This document shows, one piece after another, positions 36,901 to 47,800 of a stretch of DNA of 64,000 nucleotides. This DNA comes from Symsagittifera roscoffensis. Taxonomy: Eukaryota > Xenacoelomorpha > Acoela > Convolutidae. The notes beneath the pieces are model-generated. The model saw only the letters and a list, made by a program, of their open reading frames with translations. It was not told the origin of the DNA and searched no databases. The stretch covers positions 23,737,609 through 23,801,608 of the forward strand of contig NC_087066.1 of assembly GCF_963678635.1 (NCBI RefSeq), written 5' to 3'. Both the position numbers and the translations under genes were made by a program. The first letter of the stretch is position 1. Each line of letters starts with the position of its first letter.

Positions 36901-37684
36901 ATGATGAATGTTATGTTCAATATGAAAACGTTAATATAATTCCAAGAACTTACATTCAATGCACGCGACTCGAGATGGACTGGCATGTTAAGCAGTGCCG
37001 AAGTACAACAGTGCCAATAGATTTGTTGGTAAATTGCTTGAATAGTGTTTAATTTTGGAGCAAAACCAAGAAGAATTTTGGCAGTTTGCTGAAATAATTG
37101 TTTGTTCAGAAAATGTTATGAGCCCACTGTTGGGAACTTTCGTTTGTTCAAAAAAGCGGNNNNNNNNNNNNNNNNNNNNNNNNNNNNNNNNNNNNNNNNN
37201 NNNNNNNNNNNNNNNNNNNNNNNNNNNNNNNNNNNNNNNNNNNNNNNNNNNNNNNNNNNNNNNNNNNNNNNNNNNNNNNNNNNNNNNNNNNNNNNNNNNN
37301 NNNNNNNNNNNNNNNNNNNNNNNNNNNNNNNNNNNNNNNNNNNNNNNNNNNNNNNNNNNCTACTCCCCATTTTCAATGGTCGAAACAAGGATAGTATTAA
37401 AAATTCTAATACAATTATTTAAACATGAGAAATTCCACAAGTTTTTGTTGACTTACATTTCAATTTTTTTACTATGAAAAGTAGACTGTATACTCGGCTT
37501 TTTAGAGCTCAAAGTATCACTACTTTTATTTAGCATATTTTAGCATAGAAAGCAACCTTATAATAGTGAAAGAAACATTTTATTATCCATGGCAATTGTG
37601 TATTTTAGGATGAACGTGTGTGATGGGTGGCATGACTGTCAAAATGGGGCCGACGAGGCTATCGAATTGTGCTCATGGCTTTGA
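33954..37684 (+). CDS. small secreted-type protein with one LDL-receptor class A domain
   Basis: Two visible exons: one ending at 34312 (donor GTTTGT, phase 2) and 37609-37684 (acceptor tattttag, stop TGA). Joined, they give a complete class A repeat: NPCGEDMFSC, then SRCIPL, then NVCDGWHDCQNGADE and a final Cys, so six cysteines in standard order with the calcium-binding acidic residues present (Asn replaces the Asp that often follows the fifth Cys). The protein stops three residues after the last cysteine. A hydrophobic run (VTLAILLVVGCL) just before the domain suits a signal peptide, as for secreted or lumenal proteins. The start is uncertain: an in-frame ATG at 33954 would add a Leu-rich segment encoded by a CTT microsatellite, giving 144 residues; alternatively the exon may begin after the ttcag at 34140 and the Met be supplied by an unseen exon. 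The intron holds MITEs, a SINE and a 200-N gap, so further exons could be hidden. Confidence 0.75.
33968..34004 (+). repeat. (CTT)n microsatellite
   Basis: About eleven CTT-type triplets with one gtt interruption. If translated in the LDLa gene frame they give a poly-Leu run. Confidence 0.8.
34396..34630 (-). mobile_element. MITE with CAGTGGCGTA end, related inside to the hAT family
   Basis: Starts cagtggcgtacacag, then T and G runs. The interior (gtcgacctttttttaggtc, tttcgagctctccgaaaa) matches the inverted interior of the hAT MITE family of this window. The right end is unclear. Lies in the LDLa gene intron. Confidence 0.5.
34815..35081 (-). mobile_element. tRNA-derived SINE-like element
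   Basis: On the minus strand, 35081 to 35011 reads like a tRNA head: ggcctaattagtatagtggt fits an RNA polymerase III A box (TRGYnnARnGG) and gtttgaatccc fits a B box (GWTCRANNC, one mismatch), at the normal spacing. The acceptor stem does not pair well and I cannot assign an anticodon, so it is not a functional tRNA gene. About 200 bases of non-tRNA body follow. The 3' end of the body is not defined by a second copy here. Confidence 0.5.
35259..35991. mobile_element. Tc1-type palindromic (foldback) element, intact
   Basis: 733 bases. Ends cagtgctgatttaa and ttaaatcagcactg, flanked by TA on both sides, as Tc1/mariner elements are. The two ~300-base halves are reverse complements of each other with about one mismatch in twelve, around a centre of roughly 130 bases, so a transcript would fold back almost along its whole length. 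No transposase. Sits in the LDLa gene intron. Confidence 0.85.
35994..37159. other. intronic sequence before the assembly gap
   Basis: AT-rich. Only feature: cagtgccgaagtacaacag at about 36991, shared with 9898 and 10010. Confidence 0.4.
37160..37359. other. assembly gap, 200 N
   Basis: Exactly 200 N, a typical placeholder for a gap of unknown size. Open frames running across it are meaningless. Confidence 0.99.
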
Positions 37685-39480
37685 AAACAATAACAAGATA
37701 AAAACAGTCTTCAGACACGAAAAATTGAACTGTTATTGTATCATCTATGTTAATTTCAAAAAAAATTATGAGATTGTTTATCTGAACGATATTTTGATCA
37801 GAAATTTTTGAAGCAGCTTTGATTATTGCAATCACGTGAAAAAACAATAAATCAAAAGAATGATGATTTGGCCGAATGGATGTAGCGGTTTTTATTAGGG
37901 ACGGTTACCAGAAACAAAGAAGTCCGCCCTTCAAAGTTGCGACTAATGTGTCGGCAATCAGTGCGACTAAAAATGATATCAACGAGTCTTTAATGTACGG
38001 AATAAAAGATTCGGATACGAGGGTTATTTAGAAAAAGTAGAAAAACGCGTCCAAAGAAAGTTATATCAATTAAAATCAGCTGTAGTATATGGACTACAAA
38101 GTGCGTGTTTACTGACATTTTTGGCACTGTTTGACACTATTTAAATTTTGATATAAAAATCTCAAAAATCTCAAAAATTACAAAAAAATTCAGAAGGAAC
38201 CTTTGCCGCCAATGAATGTACCCAATGAGTGAGAGATAAGTGTATTCCAAAAAACGCTTTTTCCAACAAAGTCGTCAAAAAATTATTGTTTGCATACTCT
38301 CATTATATATACTCAATCAGCGCAATTGCGATATTACACAGAACAAACTCATAAAAACAAAGTTCGATCAAGTAAGAATGCTGCAGATAAATGCATTTGT
38401 AAATTCTTCATCGAAAATAAAATTTGAAAGTTGCGAAGATTCATTATAACAAAAGTTAATGTTTTGTTTGAGATAAGATAAATTCTACCTCAGCAAAACT
38501 TTTTGACATATTTTTTCAAAATATTTGCAAACTTGTCTTATTTTTTTTCGTAACAATTGTCAAAACTTTTTGCCATATTTAGGCTAGCTATTTTAAAACA
38601 AAAAACTAGTTATATTCCGCACAAAACCGCATAGTACGTTATACACAAAAAAAAATTCATGATGTTTTTCTGAAATTGTTTGATTGAGCAAAAAAAAAAT
38701 TTAGCTTTTGCGGCAACCTGAAACCCATAGAACAATTTTTGAACAAATCGTTGATTTCCTAGAATACATTGATTTTTCAAGGCCTGGTTTTCAAAAAATT
38801 ATATATTATAACTCCTACTAAGAAGTACAGGATTTGGCTGGAGTCTTTAGGATCCTGGCAGGAAGTTCAGATTTTCCCTCGATATGTAACCCAGAGTGTT
38901 TAGTTATATCTTCATTTAAGTTTTTTAACAAGTTGTAAAAATTTTGAAATCGACATTATAAGAGATCAATATTTCAAAACTTTAATTAAAATTGTGTTAT
39001 CTAAATATTGCCCGACAGACTTTTCAAAAAAAAAACAAAAACTAGATTGAGAGATTTGCTTTTCATAAAATCTTTATTTTCAAATAAAAACGAGGAAGGT
39101 TGACTGGTATCCAACGGGTCAAGAATGTTCCCACTAAAACATTCGAGTGAAAAAATGGGAGTTTTAAATTATTTTTACTCAAGTCCAATGATTACTCCAA
39201 TGATTACTCAAGTCCAAATTTAGACTTGAGTAATCATTTATAGCGGTACATCTTGCAGATTTTGTGGTTTTTCAAATCGATTAAAAAGATCAGTGTTTGG
39301 TATTTGAAAGGTTAAAAATCATGATAATGAAATTTTCAACAGATAATCATCTTTTCAAAACATTTATAAAAGTGTCTCAAAATCCACTGTAATCGAGTAT
39401 TATTTCCTGCTTTGGCAAATATTTTGAACACCAACAACATATCCTAATTGTTTTTATAATTAAAATTTTGCCACTCTGAA
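37685..39480. other. non-coding stretch, nothing recognised
   Basis: AT-rich. Short open frames such as 38240-38449 lack any domain. Confidence 0.45.
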
Positions 39481-39486
39481 AGAAAT

Positions 39487-39839
39487 CTCAAAACGTACAG
39501 TTCATCCGAAGACAAAGTTATACCACGAAAAAAAAGTTCCATAGATCTTATTTCATTTTAATTGAAATGATCTCGCAGTAAGTGAAAATTTACTTGGACA
39601 AAATACTCACCAAATTAAAACTTTGCTCTCATTTGAGAACAAAATATGGATCAATAAGAAAAACTGATCAAGACAAAAAATAAAAATAGCGTCATTCTAT
39701 TTTTATTTTTTGTCTTGATCAGTTTTTGTTATAATTTTTCACTTACTGCTAGAACATTTCAGCTAAATGAAATGAGATCTATGCAACGTTTTTTCGTGGT
39801 ATAACCTTGTCTTTGGATGAGCTGCAGTTTTGAGAATTC
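39487..39839. repeat. palindromic element with perfect 31-base core hairpin
   Basis: Core arms 39659-39689 and 39697-39727 are perfect reverse complements (aaaaactgatcaagac end outward) with a 7-base loop. Outer arms continue with interruptions to ttcatccgaagacaaagtta on the left and aaccttgtctttggatgag on the right. A partial third, direct copy of the left arm lies at 39880-40090. Confidence 0.8.
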
Positions 39840-39879
39840 TTCATTGACAGCGAGAATTAAAAAAATAAGGTATGCTATT

Positions 39880-40090
39880 TGGTGTTAAAAAACTTATACC
39901 ACCGACAAAAATACACCAGAAAAAAATTGCATTTTCTGTTGATTTCATTTCATTTTACTTGAAATTTTATTGCAGTAATTAAACTCACCAAACTAAAACC
40001 TTGTTGGCACTTGAAAACAAAAAATGCATCAAAAACGAAAATTCATCAAGACAAAAAAATAGCGTAAAAATGTTGATTTGTTTTTCTGTT
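39880..40090 (+). repeat. partial copy of the 39487-39839 arm
   Basis: Shares cttataccacc, tttcatttcattttacttg, actcaccaaactaaaacc, and catcaagacaaaaaaatagc in order with the left arm of the palindrome. Confidence 0.55.
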
Positions 40091-40562
40091 AGATAGCGCT
40101 AAAGCTTTTTCGAAATTCTTTCATTAGCTAAAATCTACGAGAGGAGCAAATGAAAAAAACGATTGAAATTCAAGATAGAAGATCAAATTAACAATTTTTT
40201 CATCCCAATCTTATCGAAAAACAAATAAGAGATAATAATGGAGTAAAACGATTGACAGCTGACTATATTTATATAGGAAGAATAAAAAGTGTAACCGGTG
40301 AATAATTCATTGTTACAGATTTTTTTCATTGTATGCGTTGGATACTGGATGCGGAAGTGTTTTTAGTCTGTTGAACTTACAAGAAAAAGCAAATAAATCA
40401 AAAAAGACTGATGCTTCACAGCTCAAAACTGTCTCAAATAAGTTGTATAAAATTTTTGAAACATCGATTATCATTCATATCTTTAAAACTATTTTGTTGA
40501 TTTTTAGAGTATATGGTGAAATCAATCTTCCCGATTGAGTTACATTTAGTTTGATGTTTATT

Positions 40563-41084
40563 GTTCCGACTTTCGATACCAAAGTAATGGAATATTTGTG
40601 CTCGGAGTGGGTTTTTTTTCTTCAGACAAATTTCGACTTTTTAACTAGCCATTTTTGACGGATTTTTAAAATATCATCCAAAACGTATTGTTGTCCTGAG
40701 CTTAAATTTGAAAAAATAGTTCACCTGTGATCATTTTTTAAAAAAAGTTATGGGGTTTAAAGATTGCCATTTTGGGCAATTTGGGGCAATTTGGGACAAT
40801 TAACGCGCGATATATTTTGCGCTATTAACGCGTAAGCGGAGAGTGGATTTGATCCGTCTTAGAAATCGTTCCAAGTTGGTTGAACGAAGCTTATTTGCCA
40901 TAATTGATTTGTTACAAGGAGCGAAATCTATTCTTTTGTACTTTATATGGCGTGTGGGGAGATGATTTTCATAGGTAAAAAACAAGTTTTAGAAAAAATC
41001 TTTTTCATTTTATTTGATTACATTTATTTTGTTCATGATATTTATGTTATTACTGCTCCATAAACCTTAAAAGGCAGTCGGAAT
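40563..41084 (-). repeat. GTTCCGACT-ended dispersed element, copy 3 (inverted)
   Basis: Inverted and closely similar to 6780-7279 over its whole length, with ends gttccgact and agtcggaat. As at 6750, the outer flank carries a short stem (tcagggcttcaccctga) followed by tacgagcagtcttg, so the true element may extend to about 41115. Confidence 0.65.
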
Positions 41085-41115
41085 ATTCAGGGCTTCACCC
41101 TGATACGAGCAGTCT

Positions 41116-41840
41116 TGTTTGACTTTTAAAGTAGAAACAGTTCTCTTTTTTGTCCATGCCGCATAATTTTTTTGTTTTCGTGCTACTTCGGAGCTGTCTC
41201 CCCGACCATCAGTTTAGTGCTCCGAGTTTTTAGTTACGTCACACGGCATCTAGACGCTGAAACGAATATCAAAGGAACAGCATAATTATTTTGCTCATAA
41301 TAGCCGCTTTCGGACATTGATCTCATTTTTTGAGCGTACACTAAATTTAGGTAAAGTTAAGAACGGAACTTAGCCTATATTGGCCAGATTGTTCTTATTA
41401 CAGGTCCGGCAAAAAATATGCCTTTCAATATTGATATCATTGTCCAGAAAAAAAACTGACGTGAACTCCTAGCGAAGATGGAGCTCTTTGGGCGCTGATG
41501 ATTGAATGACAGATTCCACAATTTCTACTCACATAAAGAATTTTGTTAAATAGTCAAAATTGTTGAAATGCGAGGAGTCCCAGAACTTTTAGTAATATGG
41601 TAGCTTGGAATAATTGGTCAGACATAAAAAGTCCAGCGTTGCTTTTTCCGCGCCACATGGCATGATAGTCTTTCATTCACCACTCAAAATAAAGTATTGT
41701 CCACCTACAGCTGGAGTTGAAGTCTTTTTCAGTTAGTTAGGAAATATTCGGTGCTTGAAATTGCCACCATTTTTGGTACAAATTCAATCGGAATCTAAAG
41801 AAAAATAGTTTTACGCGATAGCAAGTTGTGGCTTAAAGTT
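41116..41840 (+). promoter_or_regulatory. upstream region and 5' leader of the SLC22-type gene
   Basis: About 720 bases with more balanced base composition than the average of this window. Contains ttacgtca at about 41233, a CRE-type site, in an otherwise unmarked region. No TATA box at a defined start was found, so transcription start is not assigned. Confidence 0.25.
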
Positions 41841-44800
41841 ATGACGGAGAAACTGGATTATTTTGACGAAGACAGACCAGAACATTTACTGTCTAAAATT
41901 GTAGATATCACAGGTATGTTGATATTGTTTAATAACTTTCCTCAAATCAACTTTGATAGTTATTTACACTTTTAAATTACGCAAATTAATTCAGTTCGTT
42001 AAATTTTGGATTAATTTGCTTTGGGATTCAAAAGTTGCCTTTGTTGAGATTCGCCAGATTTTAATATGATAGCTCACTTGAACCCATAAGACTGTTCGTG
42101 CAAAAGGCAACCTTAAATTACTTGAAAAAAAAACTTGTAAACCTTTAAAAATCTATTTCAAAAAATTAATTTCTTCTCATATTATTTATGAAGCGAGGTT
42201 TTTCAAATCTTTTTCATACTATAAGAATTATAAGCAAATAAGCTGAACTCAGTTTCTCACTCTACGTCATCTATTTTGTTGTTATATCAGGTTTTGTGAG
42301 GGGTAAACTGAAACCAAAAAGCTCCTTGTAACCTCTTGTAGTGACAGAACAACAAAGTGACGGGGGAATACCTCAGGCACGACAGACCGAATGCGCGAAA
42401 ATCTTGTCAATCAATCAGAGCTTAGTGTCAGTATTCAGAAAATCGAAAGAAATGAGCGATAAATTCAATTAAATTAGGAGCGTTTAAAAGGTGCTGATTG
42501 GTTGAAAATTTTCGCGCATGAGAGCCGCCCTCCCCCAATTTGATAGCAGAAACAGAAAAAAAACACAATTTTTTAAACAGTTTTGTTGCTTGTAGGCTAC
42601 AAGAACAGATGGCACATGTGGATCTTCATTGGGCTGTTCATGGTGGGCATGCAGGGAGGGGGAGGGATGGAGTGGGGGGCATTCGCCCTCAAACACATCA
42701 GACACAGGTGCAGCATACCAGGCCTAGACGAGCTCACTCTCCAACACAATGTCACCAACGACACCATCTACGCCACTTTCTATAATGGTGATTTAGTTCA
42801 CTTATGAAAAAAACCGATGTGGTGGAAATTAGACGCGATTTCAAACCGGAATTATACTCTCAATGGCGTGAAATGATTTTCTAAGACTTATAGACAAAAC
42901 CAACACCAGGATGTATAAATAAACCTGCATTCATCAGACAAATATGCAATTTGCATACATGCGCGTGCTGTATATTTCGCCAGTTGATCATAAAAACAAA
43001 ATGATGTTGAATGTTGAAGCTGCTCTTTCAAAAAAATCTTGTATCCAATATTGAAGCTAACGAATATAGAACGTATGAACATAGCTTATTTTCTGTTGAT
43101 AGTGTCAACATTAAACAAGCAAAATAAACAATCGGGACCCCTAGTGAATTGCGACCATTACCAGGCCAAACTGTGTATTTTGCGAAATGTAAGCGGCAAC
43201 AGACCGGAAGCAGAGTTGTCGCGGAATCCGCAACATAACTCGTTTTTTTTTAAATCTTGTTAGCTGTCTTAGATTCCACAATAAATAGCTAAAACACTGT
43301 ATCACTCAAATCGATCGAAAAAAGGCGAATTTGCGGAATCCGGAAGAGTTTTTGGAATCCACAAAAAAATACAAATACATATGTATAGTTAAATTACGCT
43401 GCCGTGGAATCCCCAACTTTAAGCGAAATCCACAAAATGTAAGCGGAACCAGCAAACTGTAATTTACACTAATATAAACTAGGGATACCTTTCAATCCCA
43501 TTGTTATATGATCACAATTTACTTTAAACAGAGTATGATTTTATGCTCAAACAGTTGAAACATTTAAGGAGAAGACGGGTTTAGATTGAAAAAGGTTTAG
43601 AAAAAAACCTAAAAAGAAAGCCATAGCAAAAATAAAATATACATATTAGGAGTAACATAAAATTGCCTCAATCAATTTTGTAGTCGTTTTAACAACTGAT
43701 GAAAAAAAAGATTGCAAAAAAATGCGAGACAAGAAGCTAAGAAAAGAAGAAACCTAAAATAATTAGAAACAGTAATCAAATTTTCCTGATATCAGAGTTA
43801 GCTTATTTCTGATAGCAAGAAACTTTTCAATTGAAAATTTGAGCGAGGAAAATTTGAATATACTTTACACTAAACAGGTTTTGGACGCTTCATTAAGAAA
43901 GTGCAAAGTGTGGCAACACAAATTTTCGAAAAAAAATATAATTAATGTGCAAAAAGATCATAAAAAGTTTCAAAATTTTCTTTTTTTTTGTAGCGTAACC
44001 CAACAATTTTTCTACGCCCATGATAGTTCGTGTGTAAAATCATCATAAAAGAGCAGCTCTGTGGGATCATTCAATAATACACTGGAATCCAGAAATTGTT
44101 CCTAGATGTGTGCTGTTGAAGTGTTACAGTATGATTTTTTATAACCCAATCTCTCAGTTTTTTTCGTTGAGATTGTTTTTTTTTCATTCGAGATTATTGC
44201 AACTGAAGACAGGCTATTTTCACAGTTTTCAAGTTCTGTTTTTTAAACACGTCTATAGACTATTTTAACTAAAATTTCCATATCATTTGGCAGGAATTTT
44301 TGGCGGGTTGTAAGAAATAGGGTTAATATATTCTTGAAACTAAATTGAATCTTTTCCATTATTCTTGCTTTGATTTTGTCTTGCACTTGCGCTATTTGAA
44401 AAACATTTTTTAAGAACACTGAAGATTTTATTCTATGAAATTTTTTGGATATGAAATCACAATTGCAATTGAAACCACTTTATTGTTATACTACACTCAT
44501 TTTTTAATACGGCTTCGTTACATCTAATTTTTATATGTTTTTTTTTAAATTGGTTAGAAAAACGCACTTTCCAAGATTGGGAGAGTTGAAGAGGGGGAAA
44601 CAGTTTTCCCATATTGAACCCCGGGTGAACTTCGTTACACTGAAAATGAAGCTCAAACAATTTCATACAGTTTGTCTGTAAGAAATACTAGTCATACATT
44701 TCCCATACTATAAGATTTGTCTGACCAGTCTTTCTCGGGAGAACAAAAACTTTCAGATGAATAAAGAACAAAAAAATCCCCAAAAATTTTCGTACTTTTA

Positions 44801-47800
44801 TTTCTCGAAAATTCAATTCTGCAGTCAAACAAACATTTTGAAATGTATAGAAAAAGGGTAGTCATACATTTCCTTAAAATGAAAAAATACTAGTCATACA
44901 ATTATTATATATGACAAAGTGTTAGTCATAAATTTTTCATTTTATTTAATGTACTGTACGGGAGGTAAGGAAAATTGTTTAAGAAGGGTATAACTAGCAT
45001 TTTTTACCATCCCTGGTTTATTGTGATAATCAATGCCATTTTTCCTATCTCTGCAAGTTTTATTTTTGCTCGGTCAACGATCTTTGTTGCGCAACGAGGT
45101 AGAAAATAACCATGTATTCGGCCGTGGTGTTTTTCAAGGAAACAAGGAAATTATAAGGAAACTTCATGCGCCAAATATACGCTTAACGCTCTGAAGAAGC
45201 CGTCATTACAGCTGCAATGAAAAACAAAAAAAAATTGAGGTCAACAAAATGAGGTCAGCTTGAATGTTTGGGAATTTCACACATTTTAGGTTCCGGATAT
45301 ATAGTAGATTGATGTTCGGCAGCGATCAAACATTTAATGAGATATACATAACATTATCATTTCCGATATTATCATTTCTGAACAAATTAGATCGTTGTCT
45401 GAAAACACAAAATCATATTTGCATCCATGAAAACCTATTTCGTGTGATATCTGAACAGATTTTGATTGTAATATTCAATATGGACAATGGGATTCGCTGT
45501 TTAGTAGCAGCGTTTGGCAGGTGGAACCATTTTAGTTTTTTTTTTAAGATTCCGATAAGTACGGCTGCTGGAGCAGATCTACGGACTACAACAACGGATG
45601 CACAGCCTTGGACGCAGATCCGAAGCTTCTAATCGAGGAGGCAGCCAACAAGAGTGTGACTGTGAATGAGCTGATGATGGGTAACCCTAATGATTCTGTG
45701 GTGCTGAGTGCAGCTACGTATAGAAAGTGCGAGGAGATGGATGGGTTCGAGTGGCTCCCACATACTGTCCAGAACTCAGTCTTTTCCCAGGTATGGTCTC
45801 AGTATTGTATAAATAAACCAACTCATCTCACAAACTAGTATTAAAAATGAATTTGTTGCCAAAGTTATAAATAGTAATTTAATTTGAGAGACAAGTCTAT
45901 TATTACTAACATACGTTTCTTTTCGTTAATTTTTGATAGTGCTTTGGGGATATAGTTGTATTTTTTCCAAATTAACGAGATCTAAAACGAGCGGAACTAT
46001 GAATGCTCGAATCTGACTGCTTTCAAAATAAGACTGCTTGAATCTGGCAAAACCCTTAATGTTTTCAATGCCATTTGTTATTTATCTCGCTCCTTTATCT
46101 CGCTCCTTTTGTTTCGTTCCAGTTCGCAGTCGTGTGTGATCGAAGTTACTTCCAGAAGTCGGCCAAGTCTCTCCACATGTTCGCAGCGGCCATAGGTGCA
46201 TTCTTCTTTGGATCCATGGCCGACATGTAAGCTCAAAATAATTAAATTTCTTGAAAACTTTAAATCAAGTTATATCAATCACTTTATTCATTATCTTAAT
46301 AAGCCATTAGCTTTGAAAAGAACGCACAGAAAAATCCGGCTATTTCAGTTATAGTAATCAACAGCTGAAGAAAAAGTGCAATGAAGAATAACTGTGCAAT
46401 GATCTGTCATTAATCAATCCATCACCAATGGTGTGAAACAGGGGCGGATCTAGGATCTTCTCGAGGGAGGGGAGCGGATTTTCATAAGATTTTGAAAAAT
46501 TGGATGACAATTTTTTAGGTCGACCAAATTGACATTTCGAGCTCTTCCAAAGCACTAAAAAGTCCTTGATTTGGCCAAAATTTTCTGCCCTACAGGCAAA
46601 ATTTTGAAAAATGAAGTATTGTGCTCGAGGCGAAGCTGAATTGAGGCATAGTAATTGATTCAACTATGTCATTATTTGGGTGCAAAATGGATCATTTTGT
46701 ACTTCAAATTATTTTTTGAAGAAAAATTTTGAAAAAATAGATCAAAGTGTATTGTTTTTTCTAGTCACTGATAAATACACAAGATATATTGTGAAATTTT
46801 AAAACTTTTTTCAGTTTTTTTTGTAGCTGGTGGGAGTATATTCTATAATTTTTCCAATTTTTCAATTTGCTAAATTATTAGAGTTAATATCACGTTAACA
46901 TGCAGTAGGACAAGAAAACAAGCTCAATCTGTCACTCGCTATAAACTGTTCCATTTTTCAGAGACGTGTAAATCAGTGGGACTAAGTTTTCTCATACAAA
47001 ATTTGAGACTTATTATTCTCATCAAAATGGCAATTGTTTTGCTTTTTACTGAAATCTAAATCAACCACGGCCAATTCTGAAACCCCAACTAACCCTCTAC
47101 TGATTTTCTTTGTTGTAGACCAAAGTGACAAAAAATAACGGTACAATTGTAATAGAGGGGTCGTAAGAAAGTAACAGGGTCCCTAATGTAAATAGAATGC
47201 GGCAAAATTGTTCAATTTGGTGCTTCTGATGATGACAGTGAAAGATTAAAAATTGAGTAAGGATGCGCAAACGAGGCAGGTTAATTACATTTGAGAAAAT
47301 GTTTTGAAAAGACCAACCGGCGCATATTGATTGGTTAATTGCTGTATTAGCTCAAAATAGTGTGATTCGAGTCCCCACTCACGAACGGTCATCATGGCAA
47401 ATAATGACCGTGACCCATCTATCACCTTTGTATCGAAGGCGGGCGAGGGGCGGCGCCTTTGTACTATTTTGAGATGTCCATTTTTGGCGCCAATACATAC
47501 TAACTTTGAGGGGGAAGCGCGCGCCTTAAAACCCAATTTTTCGGTCAAAATTTTCCAAAAAGTGCCTAAGAACGCATTTTTGTCCTGTTTTTTTTCAAAA
47601 TTTTGCTTGCGGCGCGAAAAATTCGGCTACAACAAGGTCTTTTTACTGCTGCGGGAGAACTTGGAGAATGAGTTTATCCAAAAAAAGGTTTGAAAATCCG
47701 CCCTCCTATCTTGAGAAAATCCTGGATCCGCAACTGTATAGAATTACGGTTCAAATTATTGTTCGAGTTTAAAAAAACCTCCAAGATCTTAATTTCGATC

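Noticed and set aside
37055-37477. Open frames spanning the N run
   Set aside because: They exist only because the 200 N have no stop codons.
37862-37940. tRNA gene (ttggccgaatgg resembles a Leu/Ser A box)
   Set aside because: No B box at a suitable distance and no closable stems.
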